From the NCBI GenBank assembly GCA_001464495.1, contig LNDZ01000033.1:248001-312000 (forward strand): a stretch of DNA of 64,000 bases. The letters are read 5' to 3'. A program made the translations under genes and the position numbers. The notes beneath the pieces were generated by a model, which worked only from the letters and a program-made list of their open reading frames with translations, made no database searches and was not told the origin of the DNA. The stretch is from Betaproteobacteria bacterium Ga0074130 (lineage in GTDB: Bacteria; Pseudomonadota; Gammaproteobacteria; Burkholderiales; Rhodocyclaceae). Positions 9,272-17,891 of the stretch are shown piece after piece (the stretch's first letter is position 1; each line of letters starts with the position of its first letter).

Positions 9272-10031
9272 GTGGAACCCCTAGGTAGGCTGAGACAACA
9301 CGCGGGTCTTTCTGTACTTGTGCTGGCACATCCTCGGCAATTTTCTCGCCGTAATCGAGCACGGCCACGCGATCACAGAGCCCCATGATCAGTTTGACGT
9401 CATGCTCGATCAGTAGGACGGTGGTGCCATCCGCACGCACCTTCTCGATCAGGGTGCGCAAGGCAGCGGTTTCAGTGGCATTCATGCCGGCAGCAGGCTC
9501 GTCGAGGGCGAGTAGCTTAGGTTCCGTGGCAAGCGCGCGGGCAATTTCCAAGCGCCGCTGATCGCCATAGGACAGACTGGCTGCGCGTATATCTGCCTTG
9601 TCGGCTATCCCGACATAGCTCAGCAATTCGCGCGCCTTGGCCTGAATGGCGGCTTCTTCAGCGCGTACGGCAGCGGTGCGCAGAATGGCGCCCAGCACAC
9701 TGCCCTTGCTGCGCAGATGCCGGCCAACCATCACGTTTTCGAGCGCACTCATCTCGGCAAACAGGCGAATGTTCTGGAAGGTGCGCGCAATGCCGGCCTT
9801 GGTGACTTCATGGGGGCTGTCCACGTGCAGCGGCTGCCCATCAAAAACGATGTCGCCGCCATCACGCTGATACAGGCCGGTGATGACGTTGAAGAACGTT
9901 GTCTTACCGGCACCATTGGGCCCAATCAGGCCATAAATCTCGCCGGCATTGATGGTCAGCGAGACATCCTTGAGCGCACGGATGCCACCGAAGTGTTTGG
10001 CGATGTTATTTGCGGAGAGCAGGACGGTCAT
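9261..10031 (-). CDS. livG: Branched-chain amino acid ABC transporter ATPase LivG
   Basis: Second ATPase of the Leu/Ile/Val importer, 256 residues. Walker A GPNGAGKTTFFNVITG, the variant signature LSYGDQRRLEIARAL that marks LivG proteins, and Walker B LLALDEPAAGMN are present, followed by the long C-terminal segment VPAQVQKDPRVVSAYLG usual for this family. It overlaps livM by 4 bases and livF by 11 bases, consistent with one mRNA. Confidence 0.95.
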   Translation of the reverse strand: MTVLLSANNIAKHFGGIRALKDVSLTINAGEIYGLIGPNGAGKTTFFNVITGLYQRDGGDIVFDGQPLHVDSPHEVTKAGIARTFQNIRLFAEMSALENVMVGRHLRSKGSVLGAILRTAAVRAEEAAIQAKARELLSYVGIADKADIRAASLSYGDQRRLEIARALATEPKLLALDEPAAGMNATETAALRTLIEKVRADGTTVLLIEHDVKLIMGLCDRVAVLDYGEKIAEDVPAQVQKDPRVVSAYLGVPHES

Positions 10032-11062
10032 GCGTGCTCCACCAGTTCCGCCTTGCGCCGCGCCGAGGGCAGCAGCCCCATGGGGCGGAAGCGCATGACC
10101 AGAATCAGCGCGATCCCGAATAGCAGGAGGCGCATGGATTCAGGGTCGATGTAGGTCTGGCCAAACAGCGCCATCTGCATGGGTCCAGCCCAGTGGCGGA
10201 AGAGCTCTGGCAACACGGTTAGCACTACCGCGCCGAGAATCACGCCCGGAATATTGCCCATGCCACCGAGCACCACCATGCACAACACCATGATGGACTC
10301 GAACAGACCAAAGCTTTCGGGCGAGACAAACTGTTGGAAGCCGGAGAACAAGCCACCGGCGACGCCACCAAAACTGGCGCCGAGCGCAAAAGCCAGCAGC
10401 TTGACGTTGCGTGTGTTGATACCACAGGCTTTGGCGGCAATCTCATCTTCGCGGATAGCGACCCAGGCGCGTCCAAGGCGCGAGTTTTCCAAGCGCATCG
10501 TGACGATCACAATCAGAATCGCCAACGCCACGAAGAGGTAATAGACGAGATAGAGGCTATGCAGCTGGTAACCAAAGATATCGATGCTCTTTGCCAGCGG
10601 ATCGATCCCGGCAATGCCCTTCGGACCGTTGGTGATATTCACCGGGGCATTCAGGTTGTTGAGGAAGATGCGGATGATTTCCCCAAAGCCCAGCGTGACG
10701 ATGGCAAGGTAGTCGCCGCGCAGTCGTAAGGTCGGCGCACCTAGCAGCACACCGAACAAGCCGGCGACCACTGCGCCTAGCGGCAGGATCGCCCACAACG
10801 GCCAATGAATGCCGAAATGTGGCGAGGCCAGTAGGGCATAGATGTAGGCACCGACGGCGTAGAAGGCGATGTAGCCAAGATCAAGCAAGCCCGCAAAGCC
10901 GACAACGATGTTCAAACCTAGCGCCAGCATGATGTAGAGCAGGGCAAAGTCGAGCATGCGTATCCACGCATTGCCGAAACTCATGCCAATTACAAATGGC
11001 AGTGCCGCTAATGCAATGCCGATCAGTGCAAGGCCCGCTATCTTTTTCTGATGCTCTTGCAT
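10028..11062 (-). CDS. livM: Branched-chain amino acid ABC transporter permease LivM
   Basis: Inner-membrane permease subunit of the importer, 344 residues from the ATG chosen here, with about ten hydrophobic segments. The family motif GLNIVVGFAGLLDLGYIAFYAVGAY and the EAA-like loop ENSRLGRAWVAIREDEIAA are present. I placed the start one base after the livH stop rather than at the longer in-frame codon inside livH, because the family begins with a short charged N-terminus before the first membrane segment. The C-terminus is Arg/Lys-rich (SARRKAELVEHA). Confidence 0.92.
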   Translation of the reverse strand: MQEHQKKIAGLALIGIALAALPFVIGMSFGNAWIRMLDFALLYIMLALGLNIVVGFAGLLDLGYIAFYAVGAYIYALLASPHFGIHWPLWAILPLGAVVAGLFGVLLGAPTLRLRGDYLAIVTLGFGEIIRIFLNNLNAPVNITNGPKGIAGIDPLAKSIDIFGYQLHSLYLVYYLFVALAILIVIVTMRLENSRLGRAWVAIREDEIAAKACGINTRNVKLLAFALGASFGGVAGGLFSGFQQFVSPESFGLFESIMVLCMVVLGGMGNIPGVILGAVVLTVLPELFRHWAGPMQMALFGQTYIDPESMRLLLFGIALILVMRFRPMGLLPSARRKAELVEHA

Positions 11063-11063
11063 G

Positions 11064-11987
11064 TCAGGCGCGCTCCGAGACCTTCTCACCCATCAAGCCA
11101 GACGGGCGGAACACCAACACGGCAATGAGCACCATGAAGCAGAAAATATCTTGATAGTGGCTGCCGAGCACACCACCGGTGAGATCGCCGATATAGCCCG
11201 CCCCCATGGCTTCGATGATGCCGAGCAGGATGCCGCCGAGAACTGCGCCGCCAATGTTGCCGATACCCCCGAGTACAGCAGCGGTAAAGGCTTTTAGGCC
11301 AAGCAAAAAGCCCATCTGATAGTGCGCGATACCGTAGTTTGCACTGACCAATACGCCCGCTAGCGCAGCCAGCGCCGAGCCGATGATGAAGGTCAGGGCA
11401 ATGATCTTGTTGGCGTCCACACCCATCAGTGCTGCGACTTCCGGTTTCTCAGCAGTGGCGCGCATTGCTCGCCCCAGTTTGCTACGCTGAACCAACACAA
11501 TCAGCCCCGTCATGGATAGCGCGGCGGCGAGCATGATGATGATCTGCACATCGCTAATGCGCGCACCGAGAATGTCATGACTTTCCGCCGGCAACAAGGC
11601 TGGCACTGAGTGGTAGCTACGACCCCAGAACAGCATGGCTAGTTGCTGCAGAACGATGGATACGCCAATGGCGGTAATCAGCGGGGCGAGTCGCGGTGCA
11701 TTGCGCAGTGGCCGGTAGGCAATGCGCTCGATCGTCCAGCCAAGCGCCGTACAGACCAGTGCCGCGACAGCAAAGCCGATCAGGAGGATGAGTGGTGGTG
11801 GGAGCAGCGTAGCGGCGAGGGCTTTGTAAACGGCCAGGGCGACCAGCGCGCCGATCATCACGACCTCACCATGCGCGAAGTTGATCAGACCGAGGATGCC
11901 ATACACCATGGTGTAGCCGAGGGCGACCAGTGCGTAGATGCTGCCCAACGTCAAGCCGTTGATGAGCTGTTGTATGAAGGTTTCCAC
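11064..11987 (-). CDS. livH: Branched-chain amino acid ABC transporter permease LivH
   Basis: Partner permease of LivM, 307 residues from the GTG start chosen here, which begins VETFIQQLINGLTLGSIYAL as in other LivH proteins; a TTG 13 codons upstream would add an unmatched tail. The conserved ALGYTMVYGILGLINFAHGE and the loop SKLGRAMRATAEKPEVAALMG are clear. It is separated from livJ by a 200-base spacer that holds a terminator-like hairpin and a palindromic repeat, so livHMGF may have its own promoter or be expressed by read-through. Confidence 0.92.
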   Translation of the reverse strand: METFIQQLINGLTLGSIYALVALGYTMVYGILGLINFAHGEVVMIGALVALAVYKALAATLLPPPLILLIGFAVAALVCTALGWTIERIAYRPLRNAPRLAPLITAIGVSIVLQQLAMLFWGRSYHSVPALLPAESHDILGARISDVQIIIMLAAALSMTGLIVLVQRSKLGRAMRATAEKPEVAALMGVDANKIIALTFIIGSALAALAGVLVSANYGIAHYQMGFLLGLKAFTAAVLGGIGNIGGAVLGGILLGIIEAMGAGYIGDLTGGVLGSHYQDIFCFMVLIAVLVFRPSGLMGEKVSERA

Positions 11988-12034
11988 GGTGACGAATGTT
12001 ACTTGTAAAACTACTGTGGCGACCAACTGCTGCG

Positions 12035-12097
12035 TTGCGCGGTGCTCTCAATCCTCATGTGCTTAAGCACATTCCGGTTGATGCGCTCCGGGCGCCT
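12035..12097 (-). repeat. Intergenic repeat copy A upstream of livH
   Basis: A segment of about 63 bases that recurs at 16937-17002 with roughly 55 of 63 positions identical. It is centred on the perfect palindrome ATGTGCTTAAGCACAT (12057-12072), flanked by conserved TTGCGCGGTGCTC on one side and TCCGGTTG on the other. It lies 47 bases upstream of the livH start. It could be a regulator site, a leader hairpin or a member of a dispersed repeat family. Confidence 0.8.
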
Positions 12098-12140
12098 TGC
12101 ATTTGTTCGTCCTCGTTACGTTTTCCAAACGCGCTATACG

Positions 12141-12166
12141 TAAAACAACGGCACCCGCAGGTGCCG
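12141..12166 (-). terminator. Rho-independent terminator after livJ
   Basis: On the minus strand a 7-bp stem CGGCACC/GGTGCCG (12149-12166) is followed by TTGTTTTA. It lies 20 bases after the livJ stop and before livH, so it could reduce transcription from the abundant binding protein gene into the permease genes. Confidence 0.7.
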
Positions 12167-12186
12167 TGTATCCATCTTGTTCGCCT

Positions 12187-13374
12187 TTATTGCGCTGCTG
12201 GCTTACTACCAACGGTTTCAACCTGTTCCCACTGGCCATTCTTGGCCACGTAGAGGGTCACAGCCGCATCCTTGATGTCGCCCTTTTCATCAAAGGCGAT
12301 ATCGGTGGTCACACCCCTGTAAGCCGTCTTCGGCAGCTCAGCCAGGATGGCGGCGCTGTCGGCGCTGCCTGCACGTTTAACGGCTTCGACAATCACCATC
12401 ACGGCATCGTAGGCGTAGGGGGCGTAGAGCTGAATAGGCGCGTTGTACTTGGCCTTGTACTTATCAATGAATGCAGGTCCCCCCGGCATTTTTTCTACCG
12501 GCACGCCGGGCTTGGAGCAGTAGCGGCCTTCGGCCGAGGCACCGGCGTTCTTGAGGAAGTCCGCGGTGCAACCGCCGTCACCCATCAGCAGCCCGGCTGT
12601 AATACCCAGCTTCTTCATCTGCAGCGACATCGGCGCCGCCTGCGGGTCCATGCCGCCGAAGAAAATCAGATCTGGCTTGGTGGCCTTGATCTTGGTGAGG
12701 ATGGCAGCAAAATCCACGGCCTTGTCATCGGTGTGTTCGACCGCCACGATTTTGGCGCCCTTGGCTTCAGCGGCCTTCTTGAACTCGAGGGCGATGCCTT
12801 CACCGTACTGGGTCTTGTCGTCGATTATGGCAATCGTCTTGGCTGCCAGCTTGTCGGCGGCAAACTCGCCCAGTACCTTGCCTTGCGCCTCGTCATTGGT
12901 CATCACGCGGAAGGCCGTCTTGTAGCCGCGCTTGGTGTATTCCGGATTGGTCGCAGACGCACTGACCTGTGGAATGTTGGCATTGGCGTAAGTGACGGAT
13001 GCGGGCAGGGTGGTGCCTGAGTTCATGTGGCCGACCACCACATTGACCTTCGCATCCACAAACTTCTGCGCCACGATCGTGCCTTGCTTGGGATCGGCTT
13101 GGTCGTCTTCGCCTAGTAGCTCGAGCTTCAGCGTACGCCCATTGACTTGGATGTTGGCGGCATTGACGTCATCTACCGCCATCTGTGCGCCGTATTCCGT
13201 GTCTTTGCCGATATGTGCTTGTGGGCCGGTCAGTGGCGCCGAGTGACCAATCTTGACGACCAATGGGCCTTGTGCCGCAGGTGCTTCGGCAGTTGTCGGG
13301 GGTGCCTCACTCTTGCTGCAGGCCATCAGTGTCAGGGCTGCGCCCAGGGTGAGGCAAAGGGTTTTCAGCTTCAT
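12187..13374 (-). CDS. livJ: Branched-chain amino acid ABC transporter substrate-binding protein LivJ/LivK
   Basis: Binding lipoprotein of the importer, 395 residues. The N-terminus MKLKTLCLTLGAALTLMACS ends in a lipobox LMAC, predicting attachment by a lipidated Cys. The mature part contains VKIGHSAPLTGPQAHIGKD and LLGEDDQADPKQGTIVAQKF, hallmarks of the Leu/Ile/Val-binding periplasmic fold. I chose the ATG with GGAG seven bases upstream instead of the longer in-frame ATG. It is the promoter-proximal gene of livJHMGF. Confidence 0.93.
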   Translation of the reverse strand: MKLKTLCLTLGAALTLMACSKSEAPPTTAEAPAAQGPLVVKIGHSAPLTGPQAHIGKDTEYGAQMAVDDVNAANIQVNGRTLKLELLGEDDQADPKQGTIVAQKFVDAKVNVVVGHMNSGTTLPASVTYANANIPQVSASATNPEYTKRGYKTAFRVMTNDEAQGKVLGEFAADKLAAKTIAIIDDKTQYGEGIALEFKKAAEAKGAKIVAVEHTDDKAVDFAAILTKIKATKPDLIFFGGMDPQAAPMSLQMKKLGITAGLLMGDGGCTADFLKNAGASAEGRYCSKPGVPVEKMPGGPAFIDKYKAKYNAPIQLYAPYAYDAVMVIVEAVKRAGSADSAAILAELPKTAYRGVTTDIAFDEKGDIKDAAVTLYVAKNGQWEQVETVGSKPAAQ

Positions 13375-13580
13375 GTCCAGCTCCATCAAGGTTTGGTGTG
13401 GCTACTGTGGCCATTCTGGCCAGTGTGACGAGGGAAATGCGAATGCCTGAATTTTGCCTTGCCGGAACGCTGCCGCAAAGCCCCAGTTTCGGCGGTTTGC
13501 CCCGCCAATTCAGGGGAAGGGAGGCACCAGTCTGGTGCGGTGACAGGTGCTCAAGTGTCCATCTCTGTCTGATCATATTT

Positions 13581-13602
13581 ATAATTGAGAACCACTTGCA
13601 TT
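13581..13602 (+). promoter_or_regulatory. Candidate Fur box (distal) upstream of bfd
   Basis: The bases ATTGAGAACCACTTGCATT resemble the Fur consensus arms (GATAAT/ATTATC type, commonly seen as AATGAGAATCATTTGCATT in proteobacteria). The site lies about 60-80 bases upstream of bfd, an iron-responsive gene in other bacteria. Matched by eye only. Confidence 0.5.
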
Positions 13603-13620
13603 GTCTTTTGGGTTTTGTCA

Positions 13621-13639
13621 CAATGAGAAACGTTATCGT
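13621..13639 (+). promoter_or_regulatory. Candidate Fur box (proximal) upstream of bfd
   Basis: CAATGAGAAACGTTATCGT has an imperfect GATAAT-type inverted symmetry (AATGAGAA ... TTATCGTT). It starts 40 bases before the bfd ATG, where a bound repressor would block the promoter. It could pair with the distal site. Confidence 0.45.
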
Positions 13640-13660
13640 TAATAAAAAACCGGACCTGCC

Positions 13661-13885
13661 ATGATCGTTTGTGTCTGCAACGGCGTCAGTGATCGCGATG
13701 TAAAGACCGCCATCCGCAATGGTGCAAACAGCGTTGAAGCGCTGAGCGCCAGCTTGGGTGTTGCCAGCGGTTGTGGATGTTGCCGTGAAACCTGTGCCGA
13801 CATGATCGCGGAAGCGCGCTGTCCCGGCAGCTGTGCGTCCCTGCACATGCACCCAGTTTTCCATCTCATGCCGGTTGCCGCCTAA
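13661..13885 (+). CDS. bfd: Bacterioferritin-associated ferredoxin Bfd
   Basis: A 74-residue 2Fe-2S protein that donates electrons to bacterioferritin to mobilise stored iron. Cys4, Cys6, Cys38 and Cys41 (CVC ... CGCC) have the exact spacing of the Bfd cluster; extra cysteines occur at 40, 45, 54 and 58. The ATG at 13661 begins MIVCVCNGVSD as usual. It lies 108 bases upstream of bfr, in the same direction, with two Fur-like sites in front. The C-terminal tail (LHMHPVFHLMPVAA) is His/Met-rich, which I have not seen as a general family trait. Confidence 0.93.
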   Translation: MIVCVCNGVSDRDVKTAIRNGANSVEALSASLGVASGCGCCRETCADMIAEARCPGSCASLHMHPVFHLMPVAA

Positions 13886-13993
13886 GCGCTGAGCGCGCAG
13901 TTAAGTCTGTATTCCGGTTAACGGGAATCGTTCCTGCAAGCCCCGCACGAATCGTCTATTCTCCCGCCATCAGTCACCCCGAGGGAGTCCATC

Positions 13994-14470
13994 ATGCAAG
14001 GCGATGTCAAAGTCATCCAATTTCTCAACGCTCAGCTGAAGAACGAGCTGACCGCAATCAACCAGTACTTTCTACATGCCCGCATCTACAACCATTGGGG
14101 CTTGAACAAGCTGGGTAAGAAGGAATATGAAGAGTCTATCGGCGAGATGAAGCACGCCGACAAACTGATTGAACGCATCCTCATGCTGGATGGTCTGCCG
14201 AACCTGCAAGACCTTGGCAAGCTGATGATTGGCGAGTCGGTGCCGGAAGTGCTGGCTTGCGATCTGAAGCTCGAAACTGCCGCGCAGCTGACCGTCAAGG
14301 ACGGCATTGCCCATTGCGAATCAGTGCGTGATTATGTCTCGCGTGACTTATTGCAGATGATTCTGGACGATACCGAAGAGCACATTGACTGGCTGGAAAC
14401 CCAGATTGATCTGATCGACAAGGTCGGTCTGCAGAACTACCAACAGTCGATGATGGACGTCCCAGAATAA
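13994..14470 (+). CDS. bfr: Bacterioferritin
   Basis: Haem-containing iron-storage 24-mer subunit, 158 residues, the same length as E. coli Bfr. Ferroxidase ligands Glu18, Glu51, His54, Glu94 and His130 and the haem ligand Met52 are in place. The sixth ferroxidase ligand, Glu127 in E. coli, aligns with Thr127 ([10 protein letters not shown]), although Glu128 and Glu129 are adjacent. A ribosome site GAGGGAG lies just before the ATG. It follows bfd and ends at a strong terminator. Confidence 0.95.
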   Translation: MQGDVKVIQFLNAQLKNELTAINQYFLHARIYNHWGLNKLGKKEYEESIGEMKHADKLIERILMLDGLPNLQDLGKLMIGESVPEVLACDLKLETAAQLTVKDGIAHCESVRDYVSRDLLQMILDDTEEHIDWLETQIDLIDKVGLQNYQQSMMDVPE

Positions 14471-14490
14471 GCCCGGCGACCGCAAACAAA

Positions 14491-14516
14491 AAAGCCGACC
14501 CTTGGGTCGGCTTTTT
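14491..14516. terminator. Bidirectional Rho-independent terminator after bfr
   Basis: A 10-bp stem AAAGCCGACC/GGTCGGCTTT with loop CTTG, followed by TTTCTTT on the plus strand and preceded by an A-run, so it can also end the convergent cytochrome transcript. Confidence 0.9.
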
Positions 14517-14570
14517 CTTTGCTGAGGCGCGCTGGATCTGTTGCCCGGCTACGCTGCATGCAGTGGTGAC

Positions 14571-14894
14571 TTACTTTGCGCCTGCGAGGACCCACTTGGA
14601 CAGCGCCAGTGCATCAGCATCTGACACGTTGTTGGCTGGCATCGGGATCGCGCCCCACTTCTGGCCGCCATTGGCAGCGCTGCCGCCCTTGATGCGCTTG
14701 GCGAGTGTTGCTTCAGCGCTCTTGTCCCCGGCGTACTTCTTGGCGATTTCCTGATAGCTGGGGCCGACAATCTTCTTGTCCATTGCATGACAAGCCATAC
14801 AGTTGCTCTTCTTGGCCAGCTCCAGATTGGCCATGGCCGGCGTTGCAGCAAACACGCCCATGGCAACGACAGCAGAAACGATCACGGATTTCAT
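14571..14894 (-). CDS. Cytochrome c551-type periplasmic monohaem cytochrome c
   Basis: A 107-residue class I cytochrome c. A signal peptide ends at ATPAMA-NLELA, the haem site is CMACH (Cys32, Cys35, His36), and Met85 in IPMPANN is the expected axial ligand. The mature size (~85) and the KIVGPSYQEIAKKYAGD segment fit the c551/c552 electron carriers of denitrifiers and aerobes. I chose the ATG preceded by GAGGAATCC rather than the long upstream extension. No oxidase or reductase genes are nearby, so the partner is unknown. Confidence 0.92.
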   Translation of the reverse strand: MKSVIVSAVVAMGVFAATPAMANLELAKKSNCMACHAMDKKIVGPSYQEIAKKYAGDKSAEATLAKRIKGGSAANGGQKWGAIPMPANNVSDADALALSKWVLAGAK

Positions 14895-15030
14895 GGATTC
14901 CTCACTTGATTGAATTTGGGGACATACCCGAGGGACAACACCCGTGAGCATGTTACTCCAAACTGCGATGCGGCAAGTTGCGGCAGGTTAAATCCTCCGG
15001 CACTCGCCGCATCATTAAGTGTAAATTTGT

Positions 15031-16896
15031 TTAACGCTCGATCTGGCTGATATCGCGCACCGCGCCAGTGTCTGCACTCGTGGTCATGGCGGCGTAAGCA
15101 CGTAGGGCGGCCGATACGACCCGCTCGCGATTGGCGGGCTTCCAAGCTTTAGCACCCTTGGCCTCCATCGCCGCCTGGCGCTTGGCCAGCTCGCTATCGC
15201 TGACACGCAGACTGATAGTACGGTTGGGAATATCGATGTCGATGATGTCGCCATCGTTGATCAGCGCAATTGCGCCGCCCATTGCTGCCTCAGGCGAAGC
15301 GTGGCCAATGGACAGGCCCGAGGTGCCACCGGAAAACCGCCCGTCGGTGAGTAGTGCACATTCCTTGCCCAAACCCTTCGACTTAAGGAAGCTCGTCGGA
15401 TAAAGCATTTCCTGCATGCCGGGGCCGCCCTTGGGGCCTTCGTAGCGGATCACGACCACATCGCCAGCCTTGACCTTGTCGCCGAGAATACCTTCGCAAG
15501 CATCGTCCTGGCTTTCGAATACAACGGCCGGGCCAGAGAATTTGAGGATGGATTCATCCACACCCGCAGTCTTGACGATACAACCCTTGAGCGCAATGTT
15601 GCCAGACAGCACGGCCAGGCCGCCATCCTGAGAGAACGCATGTGCCTTGCTGCGGATCACGCCATTTTCGCGGTCGACATCCAGTTCCTTGTAGCGCTGG
15701 TTTTGCGAAAAAGCCACTTGCGTCGGCACACCACCCGGCGCAGCACGGTAGAAGGCCTTGATCGCTTCGTCCTTGGTTTGCACCACATCGTACTTTTCGA
15801 TGGCTTCACCCAACGTCTTGCTGTGTACGGTCGGGCAATCACGGTGCAGCAAACCGGCGCGATCAAGCTCGCCGAGGATGCCCATGATGCCGCCGGCACG
15901 GTGTACGTCTTCCATATGCACGTCAGACTTGGCCGGCGCAACCTTAGACAGGCAGGGGACACGGCGTGAGACACGGTCGATGTCGGCCATCTTGAACGGC
16001 ACACCGGCTTCAGTGGCAGCGGCCAGCAAGTGCAACACGGTATTGGTCGAGCCGCCCATGGCGACATCCAGACTCGTGGCATTTTCAAAGGCTTCAAAGC
16101 TGGCGATGGAGCGCGGCAGCACCGATGCGTCATTGCCTTCGTAATAGCGTTTGCACAGCTCAACCACCAGACGGCCAGCACGTAGGAACAGCTCCTTGCG
16201 GTCGGCGTGCGTTGCCAGTACCGAACCATTACCGGGCAACGAAAGGCCTAGCACTTCGGTCAGGCAGTTCATCGAGTTGGCGGTGAACATGCCCGAGCAG
16301 GAGCCGCAGGTCGGACAGGCCGAGCGCTCATACGCCTCGGACTCTTCATCCGAGCAGCTCGAATCGGCACCCTTCACCATGGCATCGACGAGGTCGACAG
16401 CGATGATCTTGGTGTTACCTTCAAGATCCGTCAGCTTGACCTTGCCGGCTTCCATCGGGCCACCAGAGACAAACACAGCGGGGATGTTGAGGCGCATCGC
16501 AGCCATCAGCATGCCCGGGGTGATCTTGTCGCAGTTGGAGATGCACACCATGGCATCGGCACAGTGCGCATTGACCATGTATTCGACACTGTCAGCGATC
16601 AGTTCGCGCGACGGCAGCGAGTAGAGCATGCCGCCATGACCCATGGCGATGCCATCATCGACGGCGATGGTGTTGAATTCCTTGGCCACACCACCGGCAG
16701 CTTCGATCTCGCGGGCGACCATTTGGCCGAGATCCTTCAAGTGCACGTGACCAGGCACGAACTGGGTGAAGGAGTTCACCACGGCGATGATCGGTTTGCC
16801 GAAGTCGCCATCCTTCATGCCGGTAGCACGCCACAGGGCGCGCGCGCCGGCCATATTGCGGCCGTGGGTAGAGGTCTTGGACTTGTAATCAGGCAT
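15031..16896 (-). CDS. ilvD: Dihydroxy-acid dehydratase IlvD
   Basis: Catalyses the third shared step of valine/isoleucine synthesis (dihydroxy acid to 2-keto acid), using an Fe-S cluster. 621 residues; the N-terminus begins [20 protein letters not shown] as in the E. coli enzyme, so the longer upstream frame is not used; CCGGAG lies 8 bases before this ATG. Cluster and active-site motifs [22 protein letters not shown] and [16 protein letters not shown] are intact. It stands alone, with a long leader that contains repeat copy B shared with livH. Confidence 0.97.
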   Translation of the reverse strand: MPDYKSKTSTHGRNMAGARALWRATGMKDGDFGKPIIAVVNSFTQFVPGHVHLKDLGQMVAREIEAAGGVAKEFNTIAVDDGIAMGHGGMLYSLPSRELIADSVEYMVNAHCADAMVCISNCDKITPGMLMAAMRLNIPAVFVSGGPMEAGKVKLTDLEGNTKIIAVDLVDAMVKGADSSCSDEESEAYERSACPTCGSCSGMFTANSMNCLTEVLGLSLPGNGSVLATHADRKELFLRAGRLVVELCKRYYEGNDASVLPRSIASFEAFENATSLDVAMGGSTNTVLHLLAAATEAGVPFKMADIDRVSRRVPCLSKVAPAKSDVHMEDVHRAGGIMGILGELDRAGLLHRDCPTVHSKTLGEAIEKYDVVQTKDEAIKAFYRAAPGGVPTQVAFSQNQRYKELDVDRENGVIRSKAHAFSQDGGLAVLSGNIALKGCIVKTAGVDESILKFSGPAVVFESQDDACEGILGDKVKAGDVVVIRYEGPKGGPGMQEMLYPTSFLKSKGLGKECALLTDGRFSGGTSGLSIGHASPEAAMGGAIALINDGDIIDIDIPNRTISLRVSDSELAKRQAAMEAKGAKAWKPANRERVVSAALRAYAAMTTSADTGAVRDISQIER

Positions 16897-16936
16897 TTTT
16901 TTCTCCGGGTGACATGTTGAGCTTGCCAGCTCGGGC

Positions 16937-17002
16937 TTGCGCGGTGCTCGCAAACCTCATGTGCATGAAGCACATTCCGGTTGCTGCGCGCCGAGCGCAC
17001 CC
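16937..17002 (-). repeat. Intergenic repeat copy B upstream of ilvD
   Basis: Second copy of the element at 12035-12097, in the same orientation, 40 bases upstream of the ilvD start. Its core ATGTGCATGAAGCACAT (16959-16975) keeps the 6-bp arms ATGTGC/GCACAT with a loop one base longer than in copy A, which suggests the pairing is maintained. It lies between the divergent ilvD and lgt genes, so it could also act on lgt. Confidence 0.8.
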
Positions 17003-17023
17003 GATCTGCCTGCGCTTGATCAC

Positions 17024-17039
17024 GCCCACCAAGGTGGGT
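17024..17039. repeat. Inverted repeat in the ilvD-lgt spacer
   Basis: GCCCACC and GGTGGGT are separated by AA, giving a short strong hairpin about 55 bases upstream of lgt. Without a T-run on either side it is not a usual terminator; an operator or leader hairpin is possible. Confidence 0.45.
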
Positions 17040-17093
17040 GGCAAGGGTCGGTTAGAATCCAATTTTAGCACTCCACCCCGGCCCACACCGACT

Positions 17094-17891
17094 ATGCTGG
17101 TTCATCCTCAGTTCGACCCCATCGCCATCAAGCTCGGCCCGCTCGGCATCCATTGGTACGGGCTGATGTACCTCGCCGGCTTCTTGGCCTTTCTTGGCTT
17201 AGGCAAACTCCGCGCCAAGCGCTTTCCGGAGCGCGGCTTCACGACCGATGCGCTAGATGATTTGCTGACCTATGGGGTGCTGGGCGTCATTCTGGGCGGG
17301 CGGCTGGGCGAAGTGCTGTTTTATCAGCCAGCTTATTACTTTAGCCATCCGCTTGAAATCTTTGCTATCTGGAAAGGTGGCATGAGCTTTCATGGCGGCT
17401 TCCTTGGGGTGCTCGTTGCCATGGCGATTTTTGGCAAGCGGCGTGGCTTGAGCTTCTTCCAAGTCACAGACTTCATCGCGCCATTGGTGCCACTTGGTTT
17501 GATGGCTGGGCGGATCGGCAACTTCATCAACGGCGAGTTGTGGGGACGTGTCGCGGATGCCAGCTTGCCCTGGGCAATGGTCTTCCCCTACGTGGATGCA
17601 CAGCCGCGTCACCCCTCGCAGCTATATCAAGCGGGCCTTGAAGGTTTCTGCCTGTTCCTCTTGCTGTGGTTTTTCTCGGCCAAGCATCGCCCGATTGGTG
17701 CGGTCTCCGGACTGTTCCTCATCGGCTATGGCGCGTTTCGCTTTATCGCCGAACTTTTCCGTGAGCCTGACCCCGGTATCTTCGGGCATTCGTACAGCAT
17801 CAGCATGGGGCAATGGTTGAGCTTGCCCATGGTGATCTTGGGTATTTATTTCCTCGTCCGTGCCTACCGTAAAGAAAAGGTCGCTGTATGA
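17094..17891 (+). CDS. lgt: Prolipoprotein diacylglyceryl transferase Lgt
   Basis: Inner-membrane enzyme that transfers diacylglycerol to the lipobox Cys of prolipoproteins, 265 residues with seven predicted membrane segments. The signature [14 protein letters not shown] with its essential Arg, the HGGFLGVL segment with the catalytic His, and the N-terminal IHWYGLMYL are intact. I took the ATG at 17094 ([12 protein letters not shown]), since upstream in-frame codons would translate the intergenic repeat. The stop overlaps the next gene by 4 bases. Confidence 0.96.
   Translation: MLVHPQFDPIAIKLGPLGIHWYGLMYLAGFLAFLGLGKLRAKRFPERGFTTDALDDLLTYGVLGVILGGRLGEVLFYQPAYYFSHPLEIFAIWKGGMSFHGGFLGVLVAMAIFGKRRGLSFFQVTDFIAPLVPLGLMAGRIGNFINGELWGRVADASLPWAMVFPYVDAQPRHPSQLYQAGLEGFCLFLLLWFFSAKHRPIGAVSGLFLIGYGAFRFIAELFREPDPGIFGHSYSISMGQWLSLPMVILGIYFLVRAYRKEKVAV

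Noticed and set aside
12097..13020. Plus-strand frame of 307 codons opposite livJ
   Set aside because: livJ is a complete lipoprotein with a good start; the opposite frame reads through the terminator hairpin and shows no domain.
16897..17086. Small peptide frames across the ilvD-lgt spacer
   Set aside because: They read through the palindromic repeat; the same repeat near livH is not kept in frame, so coding is unlikely. A leader peptide was considered, but no run of Leu, Ile or Val codons is present.
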